Source of the DNA: Brevundimonas sp. NIBR10
GTDB lineage: Bacteria > Pseudomonadota > Alphaproteobacteria > Caulobacterales > Caulobacteraceae
Assembly (NCBI RefSeq): GCF_027912515.1
Contig: NZ_CP115464.1
Location: forward strand, 3,325,501-3,389,500
Direction of reading: 5' to 3'
Length of the DNA: 64,000 nucleotides
How positions within the stretch are numbered: position 1 is the first letter of the stretch; the number at the start of each line of letters is the position of its first letter. The translations under genes were made by a program, and so were the position numbers. The notes below the pieces were generated by a model, which worked only from the letters and a program-made list of their open reading frames with translations, was not told the DNA's origin and did no database searches. Below are positions 53,820-62,847 of this stretch, piece by piece.

Positions 53820-53852
53820 AACGGCGCGGGGAGCGATCCCCGCACCGTTTTT
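53820..53852. terminator. Hairpin terminator between the convergent TonB receptor genes
   Basis: AACGG-GCGGGG type stem, loop AGCGAT, then CCCCGC-CCGTT and a T-run on the plus strand; one internal mismatch. It lies 25 bases after the rightward receptor and can also stop transcription from the leftward one, which ends at 53930. Confidence 0.75.
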
Positions 53853-53929
53853 GTTGTCCTGTCAGCGTTGCAGCCTGATCGGCTCACCGGCGGGATCTTG
53901 ACGCGACCCCGCCGATGCCGCCCGCGCCG

Positions 53930-56569
53930 TTAGTATTTCACGCTCAGCCTGGCGAACCAGAAGCCGCCGTTCATGCCGAACGGACCGCCCGATCGCGGAT
54001 AGATCTGACCGTCGGCGGTGCTGCCGGTCAGGGCATAGATCGGGTTGGCCGTGGTCCCTGCGATCTTGTCCGGGTACTCGTCGAACAGATTGCTGGCACC
54101 GACCGTGATCGTATAGGCGTCGGCGATCGTGTAGCTGACGTCCAGATCGGCCGTGACCTTGTCGCCGAACACCTGGCCCGGATAGTCCTGCTCGCTCGCC
54201 CAGCTGCTGTAGTAGTTGGCGCGGCCGTTCACCGTGAAGCCCGCGACCTGCCAGTTGGCCGATACGATGGCGCGGTGCTTGGGCGTGATGTTCTCGATGT
54301 CGAAGATTCGATCCGCGCCGATGACGACCGGATCGAAATCGGTCACCTCGCTCTTGTTGTAGCTGTAGGCCAGGGTCAGGCTCAGCGGGTTTTCCAGCAG
54401 TTCGGTGCGATAGCTGGCGACCGCGTCGATCCCCTTGGTCTCGGTGTCGAAGCCGTTGGTGAAATAGTTGACGGCCCCGCCGACGCCGACCGCCGCGAGG
54501 GCGGGCTGGGCGACGATGTTCGCAGCGGTCACATTGAAGGTGCTGGTGATGCTGATCCGATCCGTCACCTCGATCAGATAGGCGTCCACCGTCAGGGTCA
54601 GGGCGGGGATCGGCTTCAGGATGAAGCCGGCGCCGAAGTTGACCGATTCCTCTGGCGTCAGGGTTTTCGCGCCGAAGAACTGGGAAATGGGGCTGCTGAC
54701 CGGATAGGTACCGGTCTGGACCTGATTGCCGGCCGCGAAGGCGGTGGTCAGGATTTCGGTGGCACCCTGCCCCGGCGACGGGGCGTGGAAGCCCGAACCG
54801 ACCGTGCCCCGGACCGAGAACATGTCGGACACTTCGTACAGGGCGTTCACCTTGCCGACGAAGGTGTCGCCGAAGGTGCTGTAATCCTCGTAACGGCCCA
54901 TGACGCCGACCGACAGCGCCTCGGTGACGTCGGCCTCGGCACCGACGTAAACGCCATAGCTGGTCTGGGACGTGACCTTGGCCGATTCGGGCCGGGTGCC
55001 GCCGTAACCGCTGGCCCCGGGCGATTGGCTCGCCGAGCCGTCGGCGACATAGACTCCCGGCGAAACCAGCCGATACAGGCTCTGCACCGCATAGGGACCG
55101 GCGGCATAGGACTGCAGGTCGCCCGCCGTCTGCTCATACTCTTCGCGACGATGCTCGACGCCGCCCGACAGGGTGATCGGGCTCGCGAAGCCGACCTCCA
55201 GTGGATAGGTCAGGTCCAGGTTCAGATTGGCTTCGCGCTGGATCAGCTGGCCGAACTCGAACGAGGTCTGGCTCTGCGGGCCGAAGGATGCGTTCAGCGA
55301 CTGCGTCATCGCCAGCTCCAGCGAGTTCTCCGCCAGGGTCGCCGACAGGTCGTAGGTCAGGCCGCTGTCGGCCTCACCCTTGGTCCCGAAGGTGCCGTAG
55401 GCCTGGTCGGCCACGCCCTGGAATCGGGGTGTGAAGCCGGCGGGATAGATCGAGGCGAAGCTGAAGGTATTGGTGTTTCGGACGAAGCCGCCTGTGGGGC
55501 AGGTCGCATTGCCGGTCGGGCATGGGGTCAGGAAGATCGGGTTGAAGGCGCCGTTGCGTCCCGGCGATCCCGTCGCGGGCGTGCCTGTGCCATTGTCGAT
55601 CACCAGCCCCGTCGCCGAGATCGGCGAGCGATAGTTGAAGCTCTGGTCGGCTTCGCGGTGTCCTACGTTTACCGTCAAGTACAAGCTGCTGTTGGCGGTT
55701 AGATCATAGCCGGAGTTCAGGAACAGCTTGTAGCCGTCGGTCGGCGACGAGCCCCAGATCTGGACCGGGCCGGGGAAGTTGGGCAGTTGCGACGCCAGGC
55801 TGGGGTTGCTGGCCGCGAACACCGCCGCGACCGGCCGGGTCGCGCCACGGCTGGTCTGCTCGCCCTTGAAGTATTCGCCCGACAGGTTGACGAAGCCGTT
55901 GCCCCACAGGCTGAAGCCCGCATTGGCGGCGACCTGGTAGCTCTCACCGTCGCCGGCATAGTTCTGGCCATACTGGGTCAGGACTTCCAGGCCGCTGTCG
56001 CTGCTGCGGATGCCGTAGTTGATGACGCCGCCGATGGCGTCAGAGCCATACTGGGCCGTCGCGCCGTCGCGCAGTATCTGCAGGTTGGCGATCGCGATCG
56101 CCGGAATCATCGAGATGTCGGCGCTCTGCGCGCCCAGTGACAGCGCCGTGTCGCCGCCGCCGACGACCTGAACCAGGGCCGAGCGATTGTAGCGTTTGCC
56201 GTTGATCATCACCAGGATCTGGTCGGCGCCCAGACCGCGCAGCGACGGTGCCCGCACGAAGGTCGAGGCGTCCGAGATGGTGTTCTGCGGGACGTAGAAC
56301 GACGGGACGATGTTCTTGATGACGTCCAGCATGTCGGCGGCAGGCTGGCCGACCAGTTCTTGCGCACTGATGATGTCGATCGGAGACGCCGAGTCGGTCG
56401 CCGATCTGTCGGTTCGGCGCGTGCCGAGGACGACGATTTCCTCGAATTCCGTTTCTTCCACCCCCGGCTCGGACTGCGCCCAGGCGGGTTGGGTCATAAG
56501 CAGGGCACCGAACGCGGCCCCGCTGCTCAAAAGCAGCTTGAGCGGCGTCGATTTGTCGTTTGTGCGCAT
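53930..56569 (-). CDS. TonB-dependent outer-membrane receptor
   Basis: An 879-residue receptor with a signal peptide ending AWAQS. The plug starts FEEIVVLGTRRTDRSATDSASPIDII and contains LRGLGADQILVMINGKR and LQILRDGATAQYGSDAIGGVINYG; the barrel ends FWFARLSVKY. A pair of cysteines (CPTGNATC near residue 345) would form a loop disulfide. It is a paralogue of the convergent receptor. The long upstream gap to the GNAT gene (about 145 bases) likely holds its promoter. Ligand unknown. Confidence 0.92.
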   Translation of the reverse strand: MRTNDKSTPLKLLLSSGAAFGALLMTQPAWAQSEPGVEETEFEEIVVLGTRRTDRSATDSASPIDIISAQELVGQPAADMLDVIKNIVPSFYVPQNTISDASTFVRAPSLRGLGADQILVMINGKRYNRSALVQVVGGGDTALSLGAQSADISMIPAIAIANLQILRDGATAQYGSDAIGGVINYGIRSSDSGLEVLTQYGQNYAGDGESYQVAANAGFSLWGNGFVNLSGEYFKGEQTSRGATRPVAAVFAASNPSLASQLPNFPGPVQIWGSSPTDGYKLFLNSGYDLTANSSLYLTVNVGHREADQSFNYRSPISATGLVIDNGTGTPATGSPGRNGAFNPIFLTPCPTGNATCPTGGFVRNTNTFSFASIYPAGFTPRFQGVADQAYGTFGTKGEADSGLTYDLSATLAENSLELAMTQSLNASFGPQSQTSFEFGQLIQREANLNLDLTYPLEVGFASPITLSGGVEHRREEYEQTAGDLQSYAAGPYAVQSLYRLVSPGVYVADGSASQSPGASGYGGTRPESAKVTSQTSYGVYVGAEADVTEALSVGVMGRYEDYSTFGDTFVGKVNALYEVSDMFSVRGTVGSGFHAPSPGQGATEILTTAFAAGNQVQTGTYPVSSPISQFFGAKTLTPEESVNFGAGFILKPIPALTLTVDAYLIEVTDRISITSTFNVTAANIVAQPALAAVGVGGAVNYFTNGFDTETKGIDAVASYRTELLENPLSLTLAYSYNKSEVTDFDPVVIGADRIFDIENITPKHRAIVSANWQVAGFTVNGRANYYSSWASEQDYPGQVFGDKVTADLDVSYTIADAYTITVGASNLFDEYPDKIAGTTANPIYALTGSTADGQIYPRSGGPFGMNGGFWFARLSVKY

Positions 56570-56714
56570 ACGGAAATTCCCATCGTGTTGAATCGATTGA
56601 ATTTCCTGGCGCGTTCCCTCCCCAGAGACTGACGTTATCCTTTACGAAGCCACGAAGAATGAAAGCCCGGTTTTCGCGATTTCACAGGCCTGTTGCGAAA
56701 GCGTCACTTCACCC

Positions 56715-57263
56715 TCAAACAACTGTATCACGAAATATTTTTCCCATTCGGATCAGTGGGATCGTCACCCCCTCCGAAGATTTTGCCTCGATCTTCTCGA
56801 TCTCGACATAGCCGCAAGCCCGGTAAAGCGGCACGCCCGCCAGGGTGGCCATCATCTCGACCCGACCGAATCCCGCATCCCGCGCGGCACCCTCGCACAG
56901 GGTCAGGATTCTCGAACCGATGCCGCGCCGGGCGAAATCCGGGTCGACGTACATGGCCCTGATCTTGGCCGCGTCGGTCGCGGGATCGAGCGGCGCCGGC
57001 TCGCGCGCCACGATGCTGTCGTCCCCGCCGAACAATGTGGCCCGCCAGCTCCAGCCCCCGCACCCCACGATGCGGTCGCCGTCCTCGATCAGGAAATAGG
57101 TCTGGTCCTTCACCAGCTGGCTATCCTGTCCCATGACCTGACGGCTGGCCCGCACCTGTTCGGGCGACAGGAACGCGTCCTGCAAACGGTCGATCGCCCG
57201 CCCCATCAGCGCGTGCAGTGCCTCCAGGTCCTCGATCTGGGCCAGGCGGTGTGAAAGGCTCAT
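56715..57263 (-). CDS. GNAT-family N-acetyltransferase
   Basis: A 182-residue acetyltransferase. Motif A of the acetyl-CoA site is RAMYVDPDFARRGIGSRIL, with the Q/R-x-x-G-x-G/A loop as RRGIGS; ATLAGVPLYRACGYVEIEKI is the usual C-terminal motif. The acceptor substrate cannot be read from sequence. It is transcribed toward the receptor gene on the same strand. Confidence 0.88.
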   Translation of the reverse strand: MSLSHRLAQIEDLEALHALMGRAIDRLQDAFLSPEQVRASRQVMGQDSQLVKDQTYFLIEDGDRIVGCGGWSWRATLFGGDDSIVAREPAPLDPATDAAKIRAMYVDPDFARRGIGSRILTLCEGAARDAGFGRVEMMATLAGVPLYRACGYVEIEKIEAKSSEGVTIPLIRMGKIFRDTVV

Positions 57264-57405
57264 GGGGTGTATTCCAGGATAACGGTCTCGACGCCTTCTA
57301 TCAGCAGACCCCCTCAGGCCGACAACTGTGCCGCTTGTAACGATCGTGCCCTAGTTCTGCCGCGGATGATCCGCCAATCTGGTCCCTCAACCGGAGGGGT
57401 CCGAC

Positions 57406-57780
57406 ATGAACCGCATCGCACTGGCCGGCCTGGCCATCGCCGCCACCCTGATCGCCACGAGCGCCAGCGCCATGACGGTGCAGGAGTTCCTGACCACGGC
57501 CGCCGGCATCCCCCGCAACCCCACCGCCCTGCTGCGCTCCGACACCCGCCGGCTGATGCGCGAGTTCGAGGGGGCGGTGCGCACCACCCGCGCCGAACAG
57601 ACCGCCGCCCGCACCGCCGGCCGCCGCCCGGCCACCTGCATGCCGGAAAAGGTGTCGTTCTCGCCCAACGCGATCCTGACCCGCTTCAACGCGGTGCCTG
57701 CCGCCCGCCGCAGCCAGATCACCGTGACCCAGGCGATGCGCGAATGGATGGCCGAGCGATACCCCTGCCCCGCAGCATAG
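57406..57780 (+). CDS. Small secreted Rap1a/Tai-like protein
   Basis: A 124-residue protein with a clear signal peptide ending ASA. The mature part has two cysteines in the pattern CMPEKVS ... MAERYPC, with MREW before the last, which is how the Rap1a/Tai family of periplasmic immunity proteins ends (C-x-P-E/x ... YPC). No type VI effector or secretion gene is nearby. An orphan immunity protein or a general periplasmic protein of this fold are both possible. Confidence 0.6.
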   Translation: MNRIALAGLAIAATLIATSASAMTVQEFLTTAAGIPRNPTALLRSDTRRLMREFEGAVRTTRAEQTAARTAGRRPATCMPEKVSFSPNAILTRFNAVPAARRSQITVTQAMREWMAERYPCPAA

Positions 57781-57897
57781 GAAAAATGCCGAATCGTTGA
57801 CGATTCCCGGTCCGTCCACAGACCGCGCCGAACCATCCACCACGACGATCCGTCCGCCTCTGACGTCGGCGGCTGACATCGTTAAGGCGTGGTCCCG

Positions 57898-59382
57898 ATG
57901 AACGCCTTCACCTCCTTTTCCGCCGATTCCGTCGCCATCCCGTCCCTGCCTCACAACCTCGAGGCCGAGCAGGCGCTGCTGGGCGCCCTGATGTTCGACA
58001 ACGCCATCTTCGAGCGGCTGAGCGACCGGCTGCGCGGCGCCCATTTCTACGAGCCCTTCCACCAGCGGCTGTACGACGCCATCGAGGACCACATCCGCCA
58101 GGGGATGCTGGCCGAGCCGACCATCCTGATGGAGCGGTTCAAGCAGGATCCGGCCTTCGCCGAGTTCGGCGGCCTGCGTTACCTCGCCGACCTGATGGAC
58201 CGCGCCCCGCCCGGCGCCAACGCCCCCGACTATGCCCGCGTCGTCTATGACCTGGCCCTGCGCCGCGACCTGATCCGTATCGGCGGCGAGATCATCAAGG
58301 ACGCCCCCGACCCCGAAACGCCCGCAATCGACCAGATCGAACAGGCCGAGCTGACCCTGTATTCCCTGGCCGAATCCGGTGCCCCCTCCTCCGGCTTCGT
58401 CAGCTTCTCGACGGCGCTGGCCGGCGCGGTCCAGATGGCGGGCGAGGCCTATCAGCGCGACGGCAAACTGGCCGGTCTCGCCACCCACCTCGACGACCTC
58501 GACTCCAAGCTCGGCGGCATGCACCCGTCCGACCTGCTGATTCTGGCCGGAAGACCCTCGATGGGGAAGACGGCGCTGGCCACCAACATCGCCTTCAACG
58601 TCGCCCGCAACTACCGCTGGGAACCGACGCCGGACGGGCGAAAGACCGTCTCGGGCGGCGTCGTCGCCTTCTTCTCGCTGGAAATGAGCGCCGAACAGCT
58701 GGCCATGCGGATCCTGGCCGATGCGTCGGGCGTCTCCTCCGACCGCCTGCGCAAGGGCGAGATCGACGCCAGCGACTTCGGCAAGGTCCGCGACGCCGCC
58801 ATCGAGATCGGCGAGAGCCCGCTCTACATCGACGCCACCGGCGGCCTGGCCATCTCCAAGCTTGCCGCCCGTGCCCGCCGCCTGAAGAGGATGGAACAGG
58901 GCCTCGACCTGATCATCGTCGACTACCTGCAGCTCATCACCGTCGGCGAGGGCAATGCCCAGAAGAACCGGGTGCAGGAGGTCTCCGAGATCACCGGCGG
59001 CCTCAAGGCCCTGGCCAAGGAGCTGAACGTCCCCATCATCGCCCTGTCCCAGCTGTCGCGTCAGGTCGAGAACCGTGAGGACAAGCGCCCCCAACTGTCC
59101 GACCTGCGCGAATCCGGCTCGATCGAGCAGGACGCCGACTGCGTGATGTTCGTCTATCGCGAAAGCTACTATCTGGGCCGCACCGAACCGCGCGAGGGCA
59201 CCGAGGAACACCTCAAATGGCAGCAGGACATGGATCTGCTTGAGCATCAGGCCGAGGTCGTCATCGGCAAGCAGCGCCACGGCCCCATCGGCATCGTTAA
59301 ATTGTCGTTCGACGCCGACACCACCCGCTTCGGCAACCTGGCCCGCAGCGGCTACGGCAACTTCAGCGACATTCCTGAATAG
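57898..59382 (+). CDS. dnaB: Replicative DNA helicase DnaB
   Basis: A 494-residue hexameric helicase. The N-domain starts with PHNLEAEQALLGALMFDN; the RecA-like core has Walker A GRPSMGKTAL, LEMSAEQLAMRI, Walker B LIIVDYLQLI and SQLSRQVENREDKRPQLSDLRESG, with the arginine finger region KQRHGPIG. The ATG at 57898 has AAGG ten bases upstream; a GTG three codons earlier is too close to it. It unwinds DNA at the replication fork. Confidence 0.96.
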   Translation: MNAFTSFSADSVAIPSLPHNLEAEQALLGALMFDNAIFERLSDRLRGAHFYEPFHQRLYDAIEDHIRQGMLAEPTILMERFKQDPAFAEFGGLRYLADLMDRAPPGANAPDYARVVYDLALRRDLIRIGGEIIKDAPDPETPAIDQIEQAELTLYSLAESGAPSSGFVSFSTALAGAVQMAGEAYQRDGKLAGLATHLDDLDSKLGGMHPSDLLILAGRPSMGKTALATNIAFNVARNYRWEPTPDGRKTVSGGVVAFFSLEMSAEQLAMRILADASGVSSDRLRKGEIDASDFGKVRDAAIEIGESPLYIDATGGLAISKLAARARRLKRMEQGLDLIIVDYLQLITVGEGNAQKNRVQEVSEITGGLKALAKELNVPIIALSQLSRQVENREDKRPQLSDLRESGSIEQDADCVMFVYRESYYLGRTEPREGTEEHLKWQQDMDLLEHQAEVVIGKQRHGPIGIVKLSFDADTTRFGNLARSGYGNFSDIPE

Positions 59383-59473
59383 ATCGGGGCCTGCCACCGA
59401 CTGTCCGCCGCCGGGCGTTCGGAACGGCTGAGCTCCCGGACCGTTTCCCTGTCAACGACACAGGGAGGCGACC

Positions 59474-59938
59474 ATGCCGGACATCGATGCCGCAGACGAA
59501 CAGGACCAGTCAGAGGTCTTCGACGAAGACAACTACGACGACGCCGACCCCGGCGCGCCGACGAACCAGTTCCGCACCTTCGAGGACCTGCCCGAGGTTC
59601 TCGACGTCACCCGCGCCGACGGCGACGGCGATGAAGGAGACTTCGACGAGGACGATCAGTCCCTCGACGACGATCTCGGTGCCGCCGGCATCGAGGCCGA
59701 GGCCGACGCCCTGCTGGGAGCCGACGGCTATCCCCTGTTCAAGATCGACGGCGAAAGCGACGGCCAGCGCGGCGAGGACGAGGTCGAACTCGTCTATGCC
59801 GGACTGATGGAAAACGAGCGCGGGGCCCAGGCCTCGGCCGCCCACTGGGAGGCCAAACGCCTCTCCGACGACGACATCGCCGACCTCGGCTACGGCCCCG
59901 ACGCCGAAACAGCCCCCACACAGGACATGCCCCGATGA
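59474..59938 (+). CDS. Hypothetical acidic protein
   Basis: A 154-residue, strongly acidic protein with many Asp and Glu in short runs (EDNYDDADPG, DEGDFDEDDQSLDDDLG) and a more ordered tail (LVYAGLMENERGAQASAAHWEAKRL, split). No signal peptide or membrane segment. I do not recognise the family. The GGGAGG ribosome site is clear, and the next gene overlaps its stop (ATGA). Confidence 0.7.
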   Translation: MPDIDAADEQDQSEVFDEDNYDDADPGAPTNQFRTFEDLPEVLDVTRADGDGDEGDFDEDDQSLDDDLGAAGIEAEADALLGADGYPLFKIDGESDGQRGEDEVELVYAGLMENERGAQASAAHWEAKRLSDDDIADLGYGPDAETAPTQDMPR

Positions 59939-60144
59939 CCGCGCCCAACACCATCACTGACGTCAAACAGGACTGCGACCCCGAAACCCCCCACGCCCGC
60001 CGCGCCGCGCCCGAACACGGCAAGCCCGACCAGCTCAAGGACGCCGAGGCCCAGGCCGAGAGCCGCCAGGAAGCCCTCGTCGACGAAGGCCTCGAAGAAA
60101 GCTTCCCCGCCAGCGACCCGTTGTCGGCCAAGCGGATCACCTGA
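59935..60144 (+). CDS. Small hypothetical protein with SFPASDP motif
   Basis: A 69-residue hydrophilic protein ending in VDEGLEESFPASDPLS, a C-terminal motif found in many small uncharacterised proteobacterial proteins. It is coupled to the acidic protein upstream through an ATGA overlap. Function unknown. Confidence 0.7.
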   Translation: MTAPNTITDVKQDCDPETPHARRAAPEHGKPDQLKDAEAQAESRQEALVDEGLEESFPASDPLSAKRIT

Positions 60145-60192
60145 GGCACAGCGGCGGCCAAGTCGGCGTGACCAGTTCGTGCAGGCTACGTT

Positions 60193-60402
60193 TCTCCTCC
60201 CCGTCCGCCGCTTGGCGGATGGGGAGGTGGCGCGGCCCTTCTTCAGGGCCGTGACGGAGGGGGCGACGGGGTCTGTCCGGTGGGGACTCTCGACACGAGC
60301 GCGCTCGATCCGGCAGCCCCCATTCCTATCACCGAGTCCCCCCCTCCGTCTCCTCGCAAGGGCTCGGATCCACCTCCCCATCGCTTCGCGACGGGGAGGA
60401 GA
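60193..60402. repeat. Inverted-repeat element with 13-bp matching ends
   Basis: The left end runs TCTCCTCCCCGTC, a short loop, then GATGGGGAGGTGG; the right end is its reverse complement apart from the loop. Between them GTGACGGAGGGGG (60251) faces CCCCCCTCCGTC (60338). The 210-base unit has no ORF, and could fold as one long hairpin in RNA. It looks like a dispersed Caulobacterales intergenic repeat or small non-autonomous element. Confidence 0.7.
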
Positions 60403-60405
60403 CGG

Positions 60406-60969
60406 CTGCTCCAGCACCTCGAACTTGCGAACTTCGGCCGCCCAATCCCTTGCTCCGCAACCGATTGCAGATTTCTCACCCCCTCGAACCCGCCCAGGTA
60501 TCAACGTCCGCTATACTGCCCTTCGTCCCGTCGCGGGGAAGGGCGCAAGGCCTTGCGATCTTGTTGCGGCGGGGGTGTGTGGAGCGGGATCAGACCGGGG
60601 GAGGCCGGCGCAGTTCTTTCGGGAGCTTCGTCGCCCCGGATCGTCAAAGGGTCCGGCGCAGAGAGTCAGATCGTTCAGGGGACGGGCACGCAAGGCGCCC
60701 GCCTTCCCGCCGGGGGCGCGGTAGCGGCAAGGGGTTAAGAGCCCCGCTGGTTCGGGAGACCGAGCCGTACAGCTCCTGCGAAAACCACATACGCGGAGCG
60801 TCTGTCTTTCGCCGAAACGGTATTTTCTATTCTTTTCCGGGCGAAGGCCCGGACGCTCTGCCGGCCCTTCCCATGACTTCAGCGCATCGGCGCGTGAGGG
60901 CGAAGAGGTATGTGTGGAGGGTGCTAGTGCCACTCGCCATTCTCAAGAACCCAACTGAGAGGAGCCGCC
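60406..60969. other. Gene-free stretch with strong secondary structure, possible ncRNA
   Basis: About 560 bases with no believable CDS. GCTATACT near 60510 resembles a Caulobacter -10 element. Hairpins include GGGG-TTAAGAG-CCCC at 60731-60745, CCGGGC-GAAG-GCCCGG at 60837-60852, and a longer pairing GAGCGTC (60797) with GACGCTC (60852). It does not match RNase P RNA, tmRNA, 6S or SRP RNA as I know them. The ORF on the minus strand (60511-60933) is not protein-like. Confidence 0.4.
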
Positions 60970-61170
60970 ATGTCCCGTCCAGCGAACGCCCGGCCGCCGA
61001 GCCCCGTAGACGACCGGGGCACACCCGAGTTCGAGCGACTGAAGCGTGAACTCGAGCGAAGGCTCGGCATCCTGCGCGTCAACATCGCCGCCAAGCGCCG
61101 CGAGTGTGGTCTGGTCGAGATCGAGGACGGCGTCTGGGTCCGCCCGAGCGCTCCCGACGCGCCCTCGTGA
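60970..61170 (+). CDS. Small hypothetical protein
   Basis: A 66-residue, charged protein with one amphipathic helix (PEFERLKRELERRLGILRVNIAAKRREC, split at the helix ends), a single cysteine and a short C-terminal VEIEDGVWVRPS strand. A good GAGAGGAG ribosome site sits six bases before the ATG. I do not recognise it. Confidence 0.65.
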   Translation: MSRPANARPPSPVDDRGTPEFERLKRELERRLGILRVNIAAKRRECGLVEIEDGVWVRPSAPDAPS

Positions 61171-61187
61171 CACCGGCATCCCCCTTC

Positions 61188-61340
61188 GCGCTCAAGCAGC
61201 GAGCGACCGCATAGCCTGTCCTCGGGCGGATCGAAGATCCGACCCGGGGGCGAGCGTTAGCGCGTCGCGCAGCGACACAAACACGCAGCGCTCAAGCAGC
61301 GAGCGACCGCGTCGCGAGCGGTAGCGCGTCGCGCAGCGAC
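61188..61340. repeat. Direct repeats in the gap before the lytic transglycosylase gene
   Basis: A 23-base unit GCGCTCAAGCAGCGAGCGACC(GC) occurs at 61188-61210 and again at 61288-61310, exactly 100 bases apart. A 19-base unit TAGCGCGTCGCGCAGCGAC occurs at 61258-61276 and 61322-61340. Beyond them, GGAGGCCTGGCCTCC near 61357 is a palindrome. The 411 bases from 61171 to 61581 hold no gene. Confidence 0.75.
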
Positions 61341-61581
61341 CCAACAAGAAAGGATTGGAGGCCTGGCCTCCGAGTTGAACGGAGGGTCTACGGAGTTGCG
61401 GCTCCGTTGCGTTGCCCCTCCGCCACCAGGCCACATCAGGGATGGTTATCGTCTAGGCCGGAAATCTTAAGGTGCGGCGTTCATAAAGGGTTAGCCGCGG
61501 ATTCACCGTCTTTGTCCGCCCATCATCCTGTCGCGCGCTTGTGATTGCGCGAGCCGAGCCGGACCCGGTAGACCTGTACCC

Positions 61582-62847
61582 ATGCGTTTCCGTTATCGTC
61601 TCCTCATCATCCTGTCGGTCGGGGCCTGCGCCCCGATGTTGCCGCCGCCGCCCGAGGTCTCGGTCGGCACGGCGACGGGACCGATCGCGCCGGTTCAGGA
61701 GCGCCCCTATCTGGCCGACGGCCCCGCAGCACCCGACGCCTCCGGCTTCGAGGCCTGGAAACAGGGCTTCCTCGCCCGCCACGGCGGCGCCCGTCGCGAG
61801 GCCTATGAGCGTGAACTGGCCGGACTGACCCCCGATCCTGAAGTGGTCCGTCTCGACGGCAACCAGCCCGAGTTCAGCCGCCCCGCCGGGGCCTATGTCC
61901 AGAACGCCGCCTCCGCCGCCCGCATCGCCGAGGCCCGCCGCCGCATCGGTGCCGTGCCCTCCAGCGTGCCCCAACGGTACGGCGTCCCGGCCGAGATCCT
62001 CGTCGCCATCTGGGGCAATGAATCCAGCTTCGGCCAGGTCCAAGGCAACAAGGACGTGATCCGCTCCCTGGCCACCTTGGCCTATGACGGACGCCGCCGC
62101 GACTGGGCCGAGGGCCAGCTAAGGGACGCGCTCAACATCGTCGTCGACGGCCGCCGCGCCCGATCGGGCCTGCTGGGCAGCTGGGCCGGGGCCATGGGCC
62201 AGACCCAGTTCATGCCCGATAACTTCCTGCGTCTGGGCGTCGATCAGACGGGCGACGGCCAGGTCGACATCTGGAACTCCGACGCCGACGCCCTGGCCTC
62301 CGCCGCCAACCTGCTGGCCGAGGCCGGCTGGCGGCGCGGCCAGACCTGGGGCTATGAGGTCGCCCTGCCCGCCTCGTTCGACTACGAACAGGCCGACGGC
62401 CCGACCCACCCCTGGCGCTGGTGGGCGGCGCGCGGCGTGACCCTGGCCCGGGGCGGTGCACCCAACTCGGCCGAAGCTCTGGAAGACGCCGCCATCCTGT
62501 TGCCGCAAGGTGCGGCCGGCCCCGCCTTCCTGGCCCTGCCCAACCACTACGTGATCCGGCGCTACAACAACTCGGTCTCCTATGCCCTCGCCATCGGCCT
62601 GACGGCGGACGGGGTGGACGGCAAGCCCGGCCTCGTCGCCGCCTGGCCCAACGACCCTCCCCTGTCGCTCAACCAGCGGATCGGGGCCCAGCGCGCGCTC
62701 AGTGCCATGGGCTATGACACCGGCGGCGTCGACGGCGTCGTCGGCGCCAACACCCGCGCCGCCCTCAAGCGCTGGCAGGCCGCCAACGGCCGCATCGCCG
62801 ACGGCTATCTGACCGCCTCCCTCGCTGACGAACTGGGCCGGATGTGA
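61582..62847 (+). CDS. Lytic murein transglycosylase, MltB type, with peptidoglycan-binding domain
   Basis: A 421-residue probable lipoprotein (lipobox SVGAC after a short hydrophobic signal). The MltB catalytic domain has the acid Glu147 in WGNESSFG, followed by RSLATLAYDGRRRDW, GSWAGAMGQTQFMP and DIWNSDADALAS. A C-terminal peptidoglycan-binding domain (LNQRIGAQRALSAMGYDTGGVDGVVGANTRAALKRWQ, in parts) follows. It cleaves glycan strands to 1,6-anhydro ends. The next gene starts at a GTG overlapping its stop. Confidence 0.92.
   Translation: MRFRYRLLIILSVGACAPMLPPPPEVSVGTATGPIAPVQERPYLADGPAAPDASGFEAWKQGFLARHGGARREAYERELAGLTPDPEVVRLDGNQPEFSRPAGAYVQNAASAARIAEARRRIGAVPSSVPQRYGVPAEILVAIWGNESSFGQVQGNKDVIRSLATLAYDGRRRDWAEGQLRDALNIVVDGRRARSGLLGSWAGAMGQTQFMPDNFLRLGVDQTGDGQVDIWNSDADALASAANLLAEAGWRRGQTWGYEVALPASFDYEQADGPTHPWRWWAARGVTLARGGAPNSAEALEDAAILLPQGAAGPAFLALPNHYVIRRYNNSVSYALAIGLTADGVDGKPGLVAAWPNDPPLSLNQRIGAQRALSAMGYDTGGVDGVVGANTRAALKRWQAANGRIADGYLTASLADELGRM

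Noticed and set aside
57301..59397. Long minus-strand frame (698 codons)
   Set aside because: Antisense of dnaB and the Rap1a-like gene; composition is that of a shadow frame.
60731..60745. tRNA-Lys(CTT)-like anticodon hairpin on the minus strand
   Set aside because: The stem and CTCTTAA loop fit, but no T-arm, acceptor stem or CCA-ready end can be found around it.
60500..60860. RNase P RNA or tmRNA
   Set aside because: A TTAAGAG-containing stem is faintly like the RNase P core, but GAGGAAAGTCCGG and the 3' conserved block are missing; no tmRNA tag or T-arm is present.
60511..60933. Minus-strand frame of 140 codons in the structured stretch
   Set aside because: No start signal, no protein-like periodicity, and it crosses strong hairpins.
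61188..61340. CRISPR array
   Set aside because: Only two copies of each of two different units, unequal spacing, no cas genes.
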